Assembly (NCBI RefSeq): GCF_020171745.1 | Contig: NZ_JAIVAH010000012.1 | Coordinates: forward strand, 232,425 to 296,424 | Length of the DNA stretch: 64,000 nucleotides | Origin: Prescottella equi | GTDB taxonomy: Bacteria; Actinomycetota; Actinomycetes; Mycobacteriales; Mycobacteriaceae | Reading direction: 5' to 3' | Shown: positions 35,247 through 44,481 of the stretch, piece by piece | Position numbering within the stretch: position 1 is the stretch's first letter | Layout: the number at the start of each line of letters is the position of its first letter | Notes under the pieces: model-generated | What the model was told of the DNA's origin: nothing | Seen by the model: only the letters and a program-made list of their open reading frames with translations | Databases searched by the model: none | Translations under genes and position numbers: made by a program

Positions 35247-36413
35247 CTACCTGTTCCAGGCTGATCGCAGCGCCTCGCGATCCACCTTCCCCGGACCCCG
35301 CAACGGCAACGTGTCGATCAGTCGAACCTCCCGTGGCGCCGCCGTGGGATCGAGTGCGGCGCTCACGTGGGCGCGCAACTCTGCGGCGGTCGGCACGTAC
35401 CCGTTCTCCGGAACGACCGCCGCCACGACCCGTTGTCCGAGACGGTCGTCGGGCACTCCCAGGACGGCGCATTCCCGCACCGCCGGGTGCTCGACGAGCA
35501 CCGACTCCACCACCTGGGGGACGACGGTGAGCCCACCGGTCGAGATCGCCTCGTCGAGCCGGCCGCGGATCGCGAGAACTCCGTCGGCGAGGGTTCCGGC
35601 GTCGTCCGTCCGGAACCAGCCCGGCTCCGCGAACGCGGGGTGGCCGGGCAGGCCGCGGTAACCCGAGGCGATCATGGTTCCGCCGAGCAGCACCCGGCCG
35701 TCGTCGCCGATCCGGACCTCCGCGCCGTCGAGCGGCACGCCGTCGTACACGCAACCGCCGCAGGTCTCGCTCATGCCGTACGTCCGCACGACCCGGATAC
35801 CCGCATCCAGGGCTCTGCGGAGCAGTGGCGCGGGTGTCGCGGCGCCACCGAGCATGACCGCGTCGAGGTCGGCCAGTGCGGCGGCGGCCTCCGGGTGGTC
35901 GAGGGCCTTGACCAACTGTGTGGGCACGAGGGACGTGTAGCGGCGCGGCCCGGTCATCGACGCGATCGCCACGGGCAGCGCGGACGGATCGAAGCCTCCC
36001 GTCACGTCGATGATCACCGGGGCGGTGCCCGCGAGGACGCCGCGGAGCAGAACCTGCATCCCGGCGATGTGGTGAGCGGGCAGTGCCAGCAGCCACGCGC
36101 CGGGGCCGCCGAGGCGCCGATGCGTCGCCTCACCGCTGGCCCGCAATGCGCGCGAGGTGAGGAGCGCGCCCTTCGGCACCCCGGTGGTGCCCGACGTCGC
36201 CATCACGAGTGCCACGTCGTCGGCGTCGGGAACGTCGTCGATGGATTCGCCGGGGCGCAGGGCGTCCGTCAGCCGGGCGCTCTCGCGGGCATCGCCCTCC
36301 GGCATCGGGAGCAGCGGCGGGCCGTCACCGCGCAGCGCGCGCTCGAGTCGCGGCAGGATCGACTCGAGCACGGAGCCGGTAGGGATCGGGAGCGGATGCA
36401 GCAGCGAACTCAC
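35247..36413 (-). CDS. menE: o-Succinylbenzoate-CoA ligase
   Basis: Adenylate-forming enzyme that activates o-succinylbenzoate with CoA. 388 residues, short as in other actinobacterial MenE proteins. The P-loop-like motif is VMATSGTTGVPKGALLTSRA (about 69-88). GMSETCGGCVYDG, WFRTDD and RGPGKVDREALR with the C-terminal catalytic Lys follow. GTG 36411-36413 start. Next on the same strand upstream lie two DUF3349 genes, as in M. tuberculosis. Confidence 0.92.
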   Translation of the reverse strand: MSSLLHPLPIPTGSVLESILPRLERALRGDGPPLLPMPEGDARESARLTDALRPGESIDDVPDADDVALVMATSGTTGVPKGALLTSRALRASGEATHRRLGGPGAWLLALPAHHIAGMQVLLRGVLAGTAPVIIDVTGGFDPSALPVAIASMTGPRRYTSLVPTQLVKALDHPEAAAALADLDAVMLGGAATPAPLLRRALDAGIRVVRTYGMSETCGGCVYDGVPLDGAEVRIGDDGRVLLGGTMIASGYRGLPGHPAFAEPGWFRTDDAGTLADGVLAIRGRLDEAISTGGLTVVPQVVESVLVEHPAVRECAVLGVPDDRLGQRVVAAVVPENGYVPTAAELRAHVSAALDPTAAPREVRLIDTLPLRGPGKVDREALRSAWNR

Positions 36414-36454
36414 CCGTCGATCGTTTCACGGAGGACCGGGGCCCGCCCGAGAGG

Positions 36455-36757
36455 TCAGGCGGGTGGGGGACCGGCGAGCGGCCAGCCCCCGGCCGCGAGG
36501 TGGGAGCGCACACGATCGACGTCGGACTCGAGCGGCATCTCGTTCGTGATCTTGGTGATCAGGACCTGGATGTCGGTCTTCGAGATCGGAAGGTCGCCGT
36601 TCTCGACGAGAGCCGCGGTCACCAGATCGACCTCATCTTCCGAGAGTCGGCGGGTGAGGAGTGCGAACAGCGGGACGTAGTCCTGCTCGGGCACGCCGTT
36701 GGGGTATCCGGCGCGCAGCCAGTCGATGATCGAGGAGAGAAACGGAGGCAGGCTCAA
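36455..36757 (-). CDS. DUF3349 protein (first copy)
   Basis: A 100-residue protein of unknown function, homologous to Rv0543c. The diagnostic opening IIDWLRAGYPNGVPEQDYVP is at 10-29, and the C-terminus has RVRSHLAAGGWPL. A TTG start at 36757 is chosen: AGGAG lies five bases upstream and it lines up with family N-termini, whereas no ATG or GTG does. It is 41 bases upstream of menE on the same strand. Confidence 0.8.
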   Translation of the reverse strand: MSLPPFLSSIIDWLRAGYPNGVPEQDYVPLFALLTRRLSEDEVDLVTAALVENGDLPISKTDIQVLITKITNEMPLESDVDRVRSHLAAGGWPLAGPPPA

Positions 36758-36779
36758 TGGTGCTCCTGAACTCGGTCCG

Positions 36780-37136
36780 TCAGCTCCGGGTATCCGGTGC
36801 TTCCTTGTCTGCTTCGCTCTTGTCTGCTTCTTCGTCGCCGACGACGGGCCAGCCCCCCGCGACGAGGCGTTCGGTGACGCGGCAGATGTCTTCCTCGGTG
36901 GGTTCCTCGTGGATGACACCCGCGATGATGCTCTTCAGTGCGTCGTAGTCGACGTGTCGATCGGGATGCTCGTGGGCCGTCGCGATGGACAGTTCGACGA
37001 TCTGCCCGATCTCTTCGTCGGTGAGTCGCCGTCCCAGCACGGCGAGTAGAGCGAAGTGATCCTTCGCCGGAATGCCCTCCGGATAGCCGGCGCGGAGCCA
37101 GTCGAGTACCGAGCGGAGCGAATACTTGCTGTTCAC
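36780..37136 (-). CDS. DUF3349 protein (second copy)
   Basis: A 118-residue paralogue of the neighbouring protein: VLDWLRAGYPEGIPAKDHFA near the start and RVTERLVAGGWPVV near the end. It then carries an acidic tail (DEEADKSEADKEAPD). GTG 37136 matches the family start; GTG 37154 would add six residues, and neither has a good ribosome site. It lies between the small membrane gene and the first DUF3349 gene; all read the same way. Confidence 0.78.
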   Translation of the reverse strand: MNSKYSLRSVLDWLRAGYPEGIPAKDHFALLAVLGRRLTDEEIGQIVELSIATAHEHPDRHVDYDALKSIIAGVIHEEPTEEDICRVTERLVAGGWPVVGDEEADKSEADKEAPDTRS

Positions 37137-37188
37137 GGGTGCGATCACTTTCACGAAGGAGCGGGGGTGGGGTGGGTTGGGGCCCCGC

Positions 37189-37461
37189 TCAGAAGACGTG
37201 GATGCCGAAGCTGCTTGCCAGGAAGCCCTGCATCAGCATCAGTATCCCAGCGATGATCGCGATCAGCACGACGGCGAAGCACGCCACCGCACCGACCTTG
37301 CCGGCGGTCGTCGCCGTCGACGTCCCGTCCGGGTTCGTCCGCGCACCCGCGGACAGGGACTTGAGCCCCAGTGCGAAGACGGCCGGCAGGCCCGCACCGA
37401 GGAGCAGCCCCACGAGGACGACCTGCCACAGCGAGTTGGCGGTCTGCGTCAGTAGATCCAT
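37189..37461 (-). CDS. Small membrane protein linked to Pit (Rv0544c-like)
   Basis: A 90-residue protein with two transmembrane helices (about 11-33 and 54-80), ending SSFGIHVF. The same small gene lies between pit and DUF3349 in mycobacteria, which suggests a role tied to the transporter, though none is known. ATG 37459-37461 starts 13 bases after the pit stop, so they are probably one transcript. Confidence 0.75.
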   Translation of the reverse strand: MDLLTQTANSLWQVVLVGLLLGAGLPAVFALGLKSLSAGARTNPDGTSTATTAGKVGAVACFAVVLIAIIAGILMLMQGFLASSFGIHVF

Positions 37462-37474
37462 TGGTCGTCTCCTC

Positions 37475-38683
37475 TCAGGTGTTGCTGTGGGTGGCGGTGT
37501 CGGTGTCGGCCTTCAGCCCCGATCCGGCGTCCACGTCCTCGGCTCCGGGCGCCAGCCCGTCCTCCCACTCCGCGTTGACGTTGGTGGGATCGATCGGCTG
37601 GCGGCGCGAGCGCAGGTACATGAAGACCGACAGGGCCACGAGGAGAGCGAAGACGACGAGCACGCCCGGGAGTCCGCCGATCAAGTGGGCCAATGCCCAG
37701 CAGATCGCGCCGACGATACCGGCGGACGGGAGGGTGATCAGCCACGCGACGGCCATCCGTCCGGCCACGCCCCAGCGGACCTCCGCGCCCCGGCGTCCCA
37801 GCCCGGTGCCGAGGATCGACCCGGTCGCGACGTGGGTGGTGGACAGCGGCAGCCCGAGATGGCTCGACGTGAGGATGATCGCGGCCGACGACGACTCGGC
37901 GGCCATGCCCTGCGGCGCGGCGATCTCGACGAGGCCCTTGCCCAGGGTGCGGATGATGCGCCAGCCGCCGAGGTAGGTGCCGAGTGCGATCGCGACGGCG
38001 CAGCTGAGCTTGACCCAGAACGGCATCTCGGCGTCCGCGGAGATGGAACCGTGCGCGACGAGCGCCAGGAAGATCACGCCCATCGTCTTCTGGGCGTCGT
38101 TGGTGCCGTGTGCCAGGGAGACGAGTGATGCGGTGCCGACCTGGCCGATGCGGAAGCCTTTGCCCTTCGTGTCGTCCGGGACGTCACGGGTGATGCGGTA
38201 GATCAGCTTGGTGCCTACCGCGGCGACGAGCGCCGCGACGACGGGGGCCAGCAGCGCGGGCAGGATGACCTTGCCCATCACACCGTTCCACTCCACGCCG
38301 CTCATACCGATCGAGGCGATGGCGGCGCCGATGAGGCCGCCGAAGAGCGCGTGCGACGAACTGGACGGCATGCCGAACAGCCATGTCGCGAGGTTCCAGA
38401 GAATGCCGCCCACGAGGCCGGCGAAGACGATCAGCAGTAGATCCTCACCGCCGACGGTCCCGAGGTTGACCACGCCTTTCGCGACGGTGGCCGCGACCTC
38501 GACGGAGAGGAAAGCGCCGATCAGGTTGAGGGTTGCAGAGAGTGCCACTGCGACCTTCGGTCGAAGTGCGCCGGTGGCGATGGAGGTGGCCATCGCGTTT
38601 CCGGTGTCGTGGAAGCCGTTCGTGAAATCGAAAGCGAGGGCAGTGACGACCACTACCAAGAGAACGACGAGCTCTGCGGTCAC
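37475..38683 (-). CDS. pit: Pit-family inorganic phosphate permease
   Basis: Low-affinity, proton-driven phosphate (metal-phosphate) uptake. 402 residues, ten or so helices. Both halves carry the PiT signature: FDFTNGFHDTGNAMATS (about 19-35) and SLAHGTNDAQKTMGVI in the second half. GTG 38681-38683 is used because it begins directly before the first helix; the open frame upstream to 38803 lacks family sequence. It corresponds to Rv0545c (pitA). Confidence 0.92.
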   Translation of the reverse strand: MTAELVVLLVVVVTALAFDFTNGFHDTGNAMATSIATGALRPKVAVALSATLNLIGAFLSVEVAATVAKGVVNLGTVGGEDLLLIVFAGLVGGILWNLATWLFGMPSSSSHALFGGLIGAAIASIGMSGVEWNGVMGKVILPALLAPVVAALVAAVGTKLIYRITRDVPDDTKGKGFRIGQVGTASLVSLAHGTNDAQKTMGVIFLALVAHGSISADAEMPFWVKLSCAVAIALGTYLGGWRIIRTLGKGLVEIAAPQGMAAESSSAAIILTSSHLGLPLSTTHVATGSILGTGLGRRGAEVRWGVAGRMAVAWLITLPSAGIVGAICWALAHLIGGLPGVLVVFALLVALSVFMYLRSRRQPIDPTNVNAEWEDGLAPGAEDVDAGSGLKADTDTATHSNT

Positions 38684-39139
38684 AACCGAATTGTGCGTAT
38701 CGAAGGCGCAAAAGTACAGCGAGCAACCGGCGAACAGACGGTGCGCATCACCACATTCTGCTATCACCTCGCACGACGGTCGCCGGAGTGTGTCGACACT
38801 CACGTTCCGGAATCGGTGTGTCGGGCCTCACTGGATGGTCCCACTCACCGGGATCGGCCCCCGGTCGACAATGTGACGCTCGTTACGGTCCTCGCCACCG
38901 GGAGCTCATCGTCCCGGTGACCGAAGTTTCGCGGAGGTCGGTGGTGGGATGACGGCGGCGGTCGGGGCGCGCCGTTCCCTTCCTTCTTTACCTAAGCAAA
39001 GTATTTGCCTTACCTAGTTTTTGCGAAAGGCCCGGGTGGGTTCGCATGCGGTGTCATCGCCGCAGCTCCGACCGGATTTCGCTCTGTTGGTTCGACCCCG
39101 GCCCGGTCGCACGGGCACTGAGAAGGAGAAACACCGACC
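38684..39139. other. Intergenic region between pit and the ABC importer
   Basis: About 455 bases with divergent promoters. Its most A/T-rich part (38987-39017) has TTTACCTAAGCAAA and TTTGCCTTACCTAG around GTA: two TTACCTA direct repeats and an imperfect inverted repeat, a possible operator. The substrate-binding gene has AGAAGGAG before its start. No gene is seen. Confidence 0.45.
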
Positions 39140-40555
39140 GTGAAGAGAAACAAGACAGCCAAGCTGGTCGTGGCGCTCGCCGCGACCGCGGCCCTGGTCT
39201 CGGCCTGTTCCGGCGACCGCGGCGGCGACGCCGTCGTTCCGGGCAGCGGCGACTCGGGCAACAGCAAGTCCACGTCCTCCGCGGACGTCGAGTTCGGCAC
39301 GCTGGCCTCCCCGTGCGGCGAGGGCGACGCGAAGGGCGCGACCGAACAGGGCGTCTCCGACACCGAGATCAAGATCGGTTACGGCGACGACCGCGGCTAC
39401 GCCAAGAGCCCGGGCCTCAACAAGGAGATGTCCGACGCCGTCAGCGCGATGATCAAGTGGTGCAACGAGCAGGGCGGCATCAACGGCCGCAAGATCGTCG
39501 GCACCAATTACGACGCCGCGATGACGCAGGCCAACGCCGTGATGCAGGACTCGTGCCGCTCCGACTTCATGATGGTCGGCCAGGGCTTCGCGATGGACGC
39601 CACCTCGGAGCAGACGCGCGTGGCCTGCAACATGGCCACCGTGCCGGGCTTCACCGTGTCCCCGGACGCCGCCAACGGCCCGATGTCCTACCAGGGCGTG
39701 CCGTTCCCGGTCGACATCGCCAACGCCTCCGCCTGGTTCCAGATGGGCGAGATGCACCCCGACATGAAGAACGACTTCACGCTCATCGGCTCGACGATGC
39801 CCGCGATCATCACGTCGCTGGCCAAGACGTCGTCCATGGCGAAGGCCGCCGGCTTCAATCTCAAGGACTGCGGTGTCGTCCTCAACTACGAGGGTGAGGC
39901 GAGCTACGTCCCGTTCGCCGAGAAGATCAAGCAGTGCGGCGCCAAGGGCATGTGGACCTCGCGTTCGCCGGTCCCGAACGAGTTCAACTTCTTCAAGGCC
40001 GTCGACCAGGCCGGTCTCGATCCGATCATCTTCGGTGAGGCCACCTGGTACGCCAACTCCGCGCAGGCGTTCAACAAGGACAGCGGTCTGCTCGACAACC
40101 TGAACGCCGGCATGGTGTTCCAGATGCTCGAGAACGGCAACGATCCCGCCGTCAAGCAGTACAAGGACCTCGTCACCGCGGGCGGCGGCAAGACCGCGCT
40201 GCTCGGCATGCAGGCCACGTCGTCGTTCCTGCTGTGGGCCAGCGCGGCCAACGAGTGTGGATCGGACCTGACCCGTCAGTGCGTCATCAACGAGCTGTCG
40301 CAGATCCACGACTGGGACGGTGGCGGTCTGCACGCGTCGACCGACCCGGGCGCCAACATCCCCGCCCAGTGCGGCCTCATGGTCTCGCTGAAGGGGGCCG
40401 AGTACACGCAGGCCTTCCCCGCCGACAAGGGCGAGTTCAAGTGCGACCCGCAGTACCTGGTCAAGACCGACAAGGGCACGTGGGGCACCGAGCTCAATGC
40501 GGACCGCGTCGCCACCAAGTACCTGAACCCCAACGTGATCACGCCCAAGGCCTGA
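39140..40555 (+). CDS. ABC transporter substrate-binding lipoprotein, branched-chain amino acid type
   Basis: A 471-residue receptor of a LivJ-like importer. The signal peptide ends in the lipobox LVSAC (Cys23), followed by a Ser/Gly linker. The type I periplasmic fold begins at GVSDTEIKIGYGDDRGYA (about 74-91) and includes NEQGGINGRKI. GTG 39140 start. Ligand is unknown; such receptors also bind amides, urea or aromatic acids. A hairpin after the gene may lower read-through into the permease gene, giving excess receptor. Confidence 0.9.
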   Translation: MKRNKTAKLVVALAATAALVSACSGDRGGDAVVPGSGDSGNSKSTSSADVEFGTLASPCGEGDAKGATEQGVSDTEIKIGYGDDRGYAKSPGLNKEMSDAVSAMIKWCNEQGGINGRKIVGTNYDAAMTQANAVMQDSCRSDFMMVGQGFAMDATSEQTRVACNMATVPGFTVSPDAANGPMSYQGVPFPVDIANASAWFQMGEMHPDMKNDFTLIGSTMPAIITSLAKTSSMAKAAGFNLKDCGVVLNYEGEASYVPFAEKIKQCGAKGMWTSRSPVPNEFNFFKAVDQAGLDPIIFGEATWYANSAQAFNKDSGLLDNLNAGMVFQMLENGNDPAVKQYKDLVTAGGGKTALLGMQATSSFLLWASAANECGSDLTRQCVINELSQIHDWDGGGLHASTDPGANIPAQCGLMVSLKGAEYTQAFPADKGEFKCDPQYLVKTDKGTWGTELNADRVATKYLNPNVITPKA

Positions 40556-40622
40556 TCCAGCCCCGCCGTCCGGCCGACACCCACAGGTGATCGACCGCCG
40601 GCACCAACGATCCCACCGATGA

Positions 40623-40659
40623 ACGCGGCGCCCCGGGCTACCGCCCCGGGGCGCCGCGT
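40623..40659 (+). terminator. Intra-operon hairpin (partial terminator)
   Basis: Perfect 15-base arms (ACGCGGCGCCCCGGG and complement) around CTACCGC, between the receptor gene and the fused permease gene. There is no T tract, which fits attenuation or mRNA 3' protection rather than full termination. Confidence 0.65.
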
Positions 40660-40690
40660 CCATCCTTACTGGAACTCAGAGGGTTTCCAG

Positions 40691-42991
40691 ATGGACACAT
40701 TCGTGACGTTCACGATCCTGGGTCTCGTCCTGGGCTCGGTGTACGCAATCGCCGCCTCCGGGCTGGTACTCACCTACAACACGTCCGGCATCTTCAACTT
40801 CGCGCACGGCGCGCAGGCGATGCTCGGTGCTTTCCTCTACTGGCAGTTCCGCTACGGCTGGGGCATGCCGACGCCGTTGGCGCTGCTCCTGACGATCGGT
40901 GTCGCCGGCCCGCTGATGGGGCTTCTGCTGTACGCGCTGATCATGCGCGGCCTGCGTGACACCGCCGAGGTCACCAAGATCGTCGTCACGGTGTCGATCC
41001 TTCTCGGTGGCGTGTCGCTCTCGCACTGGTTCTGGCACCCCGAGGACCCGCGGACCGTCAAGATGTTCTTCGGCGACGACAGCCGTTTCTCGTTCTTCGG
41101 CGCCACCGTGCACATGCACGAACTGATCTGCCTGATCGCCGCCGTGCTGATCGCCGTCGGCCTGCGCTTCCTGTTCACCCGCACCCGCCTGGGCGTCTCG
41201 ATGCGCGGCGTCGTCGACGATCCGGACCTGCTGCGCCTCAACGGTCACAACCCCGAGCGCATCGCCGCCTTCTCGTGGGCCCTCGGCTCCACGCTCGCGG
41301 TCGTCGCCGGCATCCTGATCACCCCGATCAGCGGTGGCACGCTCGAGGCGAACCTGCTGACCCTGCTCGTGATCGATGCGTTCGCCGCCGCGATGTTCGG
41401 CCGACTGCGCAGCATCCCGCGCACGTTCGTCGGTGCGATCGTCCTCGGCCTCGCCGGCACCTACGTGCTGGGCTACTTCCCGTCCGAGTGGACGTGGACC
41501 TCCAACCTGCGTGTCTCGCTGCCGATGATCGCGCTGTTCGTCGTCCTCATCGTGCTGCCGCAGGACCGCCTGCGCGGCGCCGCCGTCCGTACCCGAGAGC
41601 GGTACACGGTTCCGAGCGTGCGCAAGGCCGTCGCGTGGGGCGCCGCGCTCCTGGTGATCGTCTACATGGTCCGACTGCTCATGGTCGAGTCTGCGATCAC
41701 CACGCTCACCCTGGGCATGTCGTTCGCGATCATCGCGCTGTCGCTGACCCTGCTCACCGGCTATGCGGGCGAGATGAATCTCGCGGTGGTCTCGTTCGGC
41801 GCCATCTCGACGATCGTCGCCTACCACTTCGGTACGTCGGGCAGCGGCCTGGCGACCCGGTTGACGCTGTGGGGCCTGATCATCGGCACCCTGGTCGCGG
41901 CGGTCATCGGTGGCCTCGTCGCGCTGCCGGCCCTGCGCCTGCGCGGGCTGTACCTGGCCCTCGCGACGATGGCGTTCGGTGTGTTCCTCAGCAACATGGT
42001 GCTGCGCGACACCACCGAGCACGAACTGTTCGGCGTCAAGTTCTCGCTGTTCACCGGCGGCAGCCTGTCGATCCCGCCGCTGAAGGTCGGGCCGCTCGAC
42101 CTGAGTAACCAGACGGCGTTCCTCATGACGGTCACCGCCATCTTCACGGTCCTGGCGATCGGTGTCGTCGCGCTCCGCAACAGCGGATACGGACGCCGCC
42201 TCGCCGCCATGAAGGACAGCCCGGCCGCGGCCGCGATGCTCGGCCAGAACCTGGTCAAGCTCAAGCTGAGCGTCTTCATGATCTCGGCTGGCATCGCCGG
42301 ACTGGGCGGCATCCTGATGTCGAGCGCGATCGGCGCGGTCTCGAACGAGAACTTCTCGATCATGATCAGCCTCACGATCCTGATGCTCACCGTCGTCGCC
42401 GGTATCGGCTACGTGACGGGCGCGCTGTTCGGCGGACTCATGGCCGGCGTCGGCTTCGCCGTGATCATGGTGTCGTTCAACAACCTCGGCGCGGCACAGC
42501 CCGAACTCGAAGGGCTGTGGACGTTCATGGGCCACCTGGCCGCCGTCAGCCCCGCGCTGATCGGTCTCGGCGTCGGCAAGAACCCGTCCGGCACGGTCCA
42601 CGACGTCCTCGAGGGCTACCGCCATCTGCGCAACGCCAAGCCGGTTCTCGTAGGTGGCGCGGCCGTCGTGGCGATCGCCTACGTGCTCTCCCTGACCGGT
42701 GTTCTCGGCAACTGGTGGTTCGCGACGATCACGATCGTCACGGTGTTCATGCTCCCGGTCGTCGGCCCGATGTTCATGCCGGAGGCCGTGCTGGGTCCCG
42801 AGGCGGCCGCGGCCAAGCGGGGCACCCCGCCCGAGGAGATCGGCATCGACGAGGCCTACGCCGAGGATCGTCTGGCCGAACTCGACCGCGAACTGGGCCT
42901 GCCGGCCGTCGTCACCGAGCACACCGCGGTGGCACAGTTCGGCGAGCCGTCGTCCGCCGCGAAGCCGAAGGAGGCGATCGTCCATGCCTGA
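40691..42991 (+). CDS. Fused branched-chain amino acid ABC permease (LivH-LivM)
   Basis: A 766-residue polytopic protein joining the two permeases that are usually separate. Residues 1-300 are LivH-like (SVYAIAASGLVLTYNTSGIF near the start). After a linker near 300-330, residues 330-630 are LivM-like (IALSLTLLTGYAGEMNLAVV and the TIMISLTIL-type helices). About 130 more residues add two helices and an acidic/Ala-rich tail. ATG 40691 lies 136 bases after the receptor stop; an upstream start inside the hairpin is unlikely. The stop overlaps the ATPase gene by eight bases. Confidence 0.92.
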   Translation: MDTFVTFTILGLVLGSVYAIAASGLVLTYNTSGIFNFAHGAQAMLGAFLYWQFRYGWGMPTPLALLLTIGVAGPLMGLLLYALIMRGLRDTAEVTKIVVTVSILLGGVSLSHWFWHPEDPRTVKMFFGDDSRFSFFGATVHMHELICLIAAVLIAVGLRFLFTRTRLGVSMRGVVDDPDLLRLNGHNPERIAAFSWALGSTLAVVAGILITPISGGTLEANLLTLLVIDAFAAAMFGRLRSIPRTFVGAIVLGLAGTYVLGYFPSEWTWTSNLRVSLPMIALFVVLIVLPQDRLRGAAVRTRERYTVPSVRKAVAWGAALLVIVYMVRLLMVESAITTLTLGMSFAIIALSLTLLTGYAGEMNLAVVSFGAISTIVAYHFGTSGSGLATRLTLWGLIIGTLVAAVIGGLVALPALRLRGLYLALATMAFGVFLSNMVLRDTTEHELFGVKFSLFTGGSLSIPPLKVGPLDLSNQTAFLMTVTAIFTVLAIGVVALRNSGYGRRLAAMKDSPAAAAMLGQNLVKLKLSVFMISAGIAGLGGILMSSAIGAVSNENFSIMISLTILMLTVVAGIGYVTGALFGGLMAGVGFAVIMVSFNNLGAAQPELEGLWTFMGHLAAVSPALIGLGVGKNPSGTVHDVLEGYRHLRNAKPVLVGGAAVVAIAYVLSLTGVLGNWWFATITIVTVFMLPVVGPMFMPEAVLGPEAAAAKRGTPPEEIGIDEAYAEDRLAELDRELGLPAVVTEHTAVAQFGEPSSAAKPKEAIVHA

Positions 42992-43727
42992 CACCCCCAT
43001 CCTCGAAACGCGTGGGATCACCGTCAAGTTCGGCGGCAACGTCGCCGTCAACGACGTCAGCATCACCGTCGAGAGCGGCGCCATCACGGGCCTGATCGGT
43101 CCGAACGGCGCCGGCAAGACGACGCTGTTCAACACCATCACCGGTCTGCAGAAGCCGGCGTCGGGCAAGATCCTGCTCGACGGGCACGACGTCACGCGGC
43201 TGTCGCCCGCCAAGCGGGCGAACCGCGGTCTGGCCCGCACCTTCCAGCGACTCGAGTTGTTCCTGTCGCTGTCGGTGCGGGACAACATCCGGGTGGCCGG
43301 CGACATCCACCGGTCGAACACCCGCAACCGCATCGACGTCGACGCGGAGACCGACCGCATCCTCGAGCTCACCAAGCTCACCGATGTCGCCGACAAGGAC
43401 GTCTCCGACATCCCGACCGGACGGGCTCGCGTCGTCGAGGCGGCGCGCGCGCTGATGACGTCGCCGCGCCTGCTGCTGCTCGACGAGCCGGCCTCCGGTC
43501 AGACCGAGCAGGAGACCGAGGACTTCGCGGAACTGCTGCAGCAACTCGCGGCGGACGGCCTCGCGATCTGCCTGGTCGAGCACGACATCCCGCTGGTGAT
43601 GAAGCTGTGCAAGCACATTCACGTGCTCGACTACGGCGCCGTGCTGGCGTCGGGCAGCGCGGAACAGGTTCGCGACGATCCGGCCGTGATCGCCGCGTAC
43701 ATCGGCACGGCAGAGGAGGCGGTGTGA
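42984..43727 (+). CDS. ABC ATPase, LivG type
   Basis: A 247-residue ATPase. Walker A is GPNGAGKTTLFNTITGLQ (about 34-51), LARTFQRLELF is the LivG Q-loop region, and Walker B is LLLLDEPASGQ. The signature motif is atypical: IPTGRARVVEAARAL replaces the usual LSxGQ form. This may weaken ATP sandwiching at one site, with the LivF partner supplying a normal one. ATG 42984 lies within the end of the permease gene. Confidence 0.9.
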   Translation: MPDTPILETRGITVKFGGNVAVNDVSITVESGAITGLIGPNGAGKTTLFNTITGLQKPASGKILLDGHDVTRLSPAKRANRGLARTFQRLELFLSLSVRDNIRVAGDIHRSNTRNRIDVDAETDRILELTKLTDVADKDVSDIPTGRARVVEAARALMTSPRLLLLDEPASGQTEQETEDFAELLQQLAADGLAICLVEHDIPLVMKLCKHIHVLDYGAVLASGSAEQVRDDPAVIAAYIGTAEEAV

Positions 43728-44479
43728 TGTCGACGATGACGACGAACGCGGCGGAAGCGCCGGGCGGCCGCCACGAGGAGCCCACGCCGCTACTCGAATT
43801 GTCCGGTGTCCGAGCCGGATACGGGCCGATCGAGGTCCTGCACGGCGTGGACCTGGTGGTCGCGCCGGGCACCGTGATGGCACTGCTCGGACCCAACGGT
43901 GGCGGCAAGACCTCGACGCTCAAGATCTGCTCGGGGATCCTGCCGATCACTCAGGGCGAGCTTCGGATGGCCGGCCGGTGCGTCAACGGCGCCGAGGCGT
44001 CCGACCTCGCCAAGCTCGGCGTGTGCTCGATCCCGGAGGGTCGCGGCATCTTCGCGAACCTCACGGTTCGCGAAAACCTCTGGATCGCAACGGGAACCGG
44101 ATCGGGTCTGGCGAAGCTCGAGGAGATCGCCTACAACCGGTTCCCGATCCTGGGCAAGCGCAAGAACCAGCTGGCCGGATCGATGTCCGGCGGTGAGCAG
44201 CAGATGCTGGCGCTGTCCCGGGCACTCGGCACCGATCCCACCGTGCTGCTGCTCGACGAACTGTCGATGGGTCTGGCCCCGCGGATCGTCTCGCAGATGT
44301 ACGACATCGTCGGCCAACTGGTCGACGAGGGTCTGACGATCCTCGTGGCCGAGCAGTTCGCCCGCGCCGTGCTGCCGATCGCCGATCGGGCAGCGCTCAT
44401 GCTCCACGGACGAGTGGTCCGCGTCGGGGCACCCGACGAAATCGAGAACGAACTTTCCAACAGCTACCTAGGAGGATGA
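43727..44479 (+). CDS. ABC ATPase, LivF type
   Basis: A 250-residue ATPase with Walker A GPNGGGKTSTLKICSG (about 54-69), Q-loop region SIPEGRGIFANLTVRENLW, the normal signature MSGGEQQMLALSRAL, and Walker B LLLDELSMGLAP. The N-terminal 20 residues are a polar extension. ATG 43727 overlaps the livG stop by one base, with GAGGAGG upstream. The stop overlaps ATG 44476. Confidence 0.92.
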   Translation: MSTMTTNAAEAPGGRHEEPTPLLELSGVRAGYGPIEVLHGVDLVVAPGTVMALLGPNGGGKTSTLKICSGILPITQGELRMAGRCVNGAEASDLAKLGVCSIPEGRGIFANLTVRENLWIATGTGSGLAKLEEIAYNRFPILGKRKNQLAGSMSGGEQQMLALSRALGTDPTVLLLDELSMGLAPRIVSQMYDIVGQLVDEGLTILVAEQFARAVLPIADRAALMLHGRVVRVGAPDEIENELSNSYLGG

Positions 44480-44481
44480 CG

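Noticed and set aside
38609..38920. Forward ORF in the pit upstream region
   Set aside because: Overlaps the pit start, has no ribosome site and no protein-like pattern.
40676..43411. 911-codon reverse frame opposite the fused permease gene
   Set aside because: Composed of Arg/Asp/His-rich sequence mirroring the permease codons; no membrane helices or motifs of its own.
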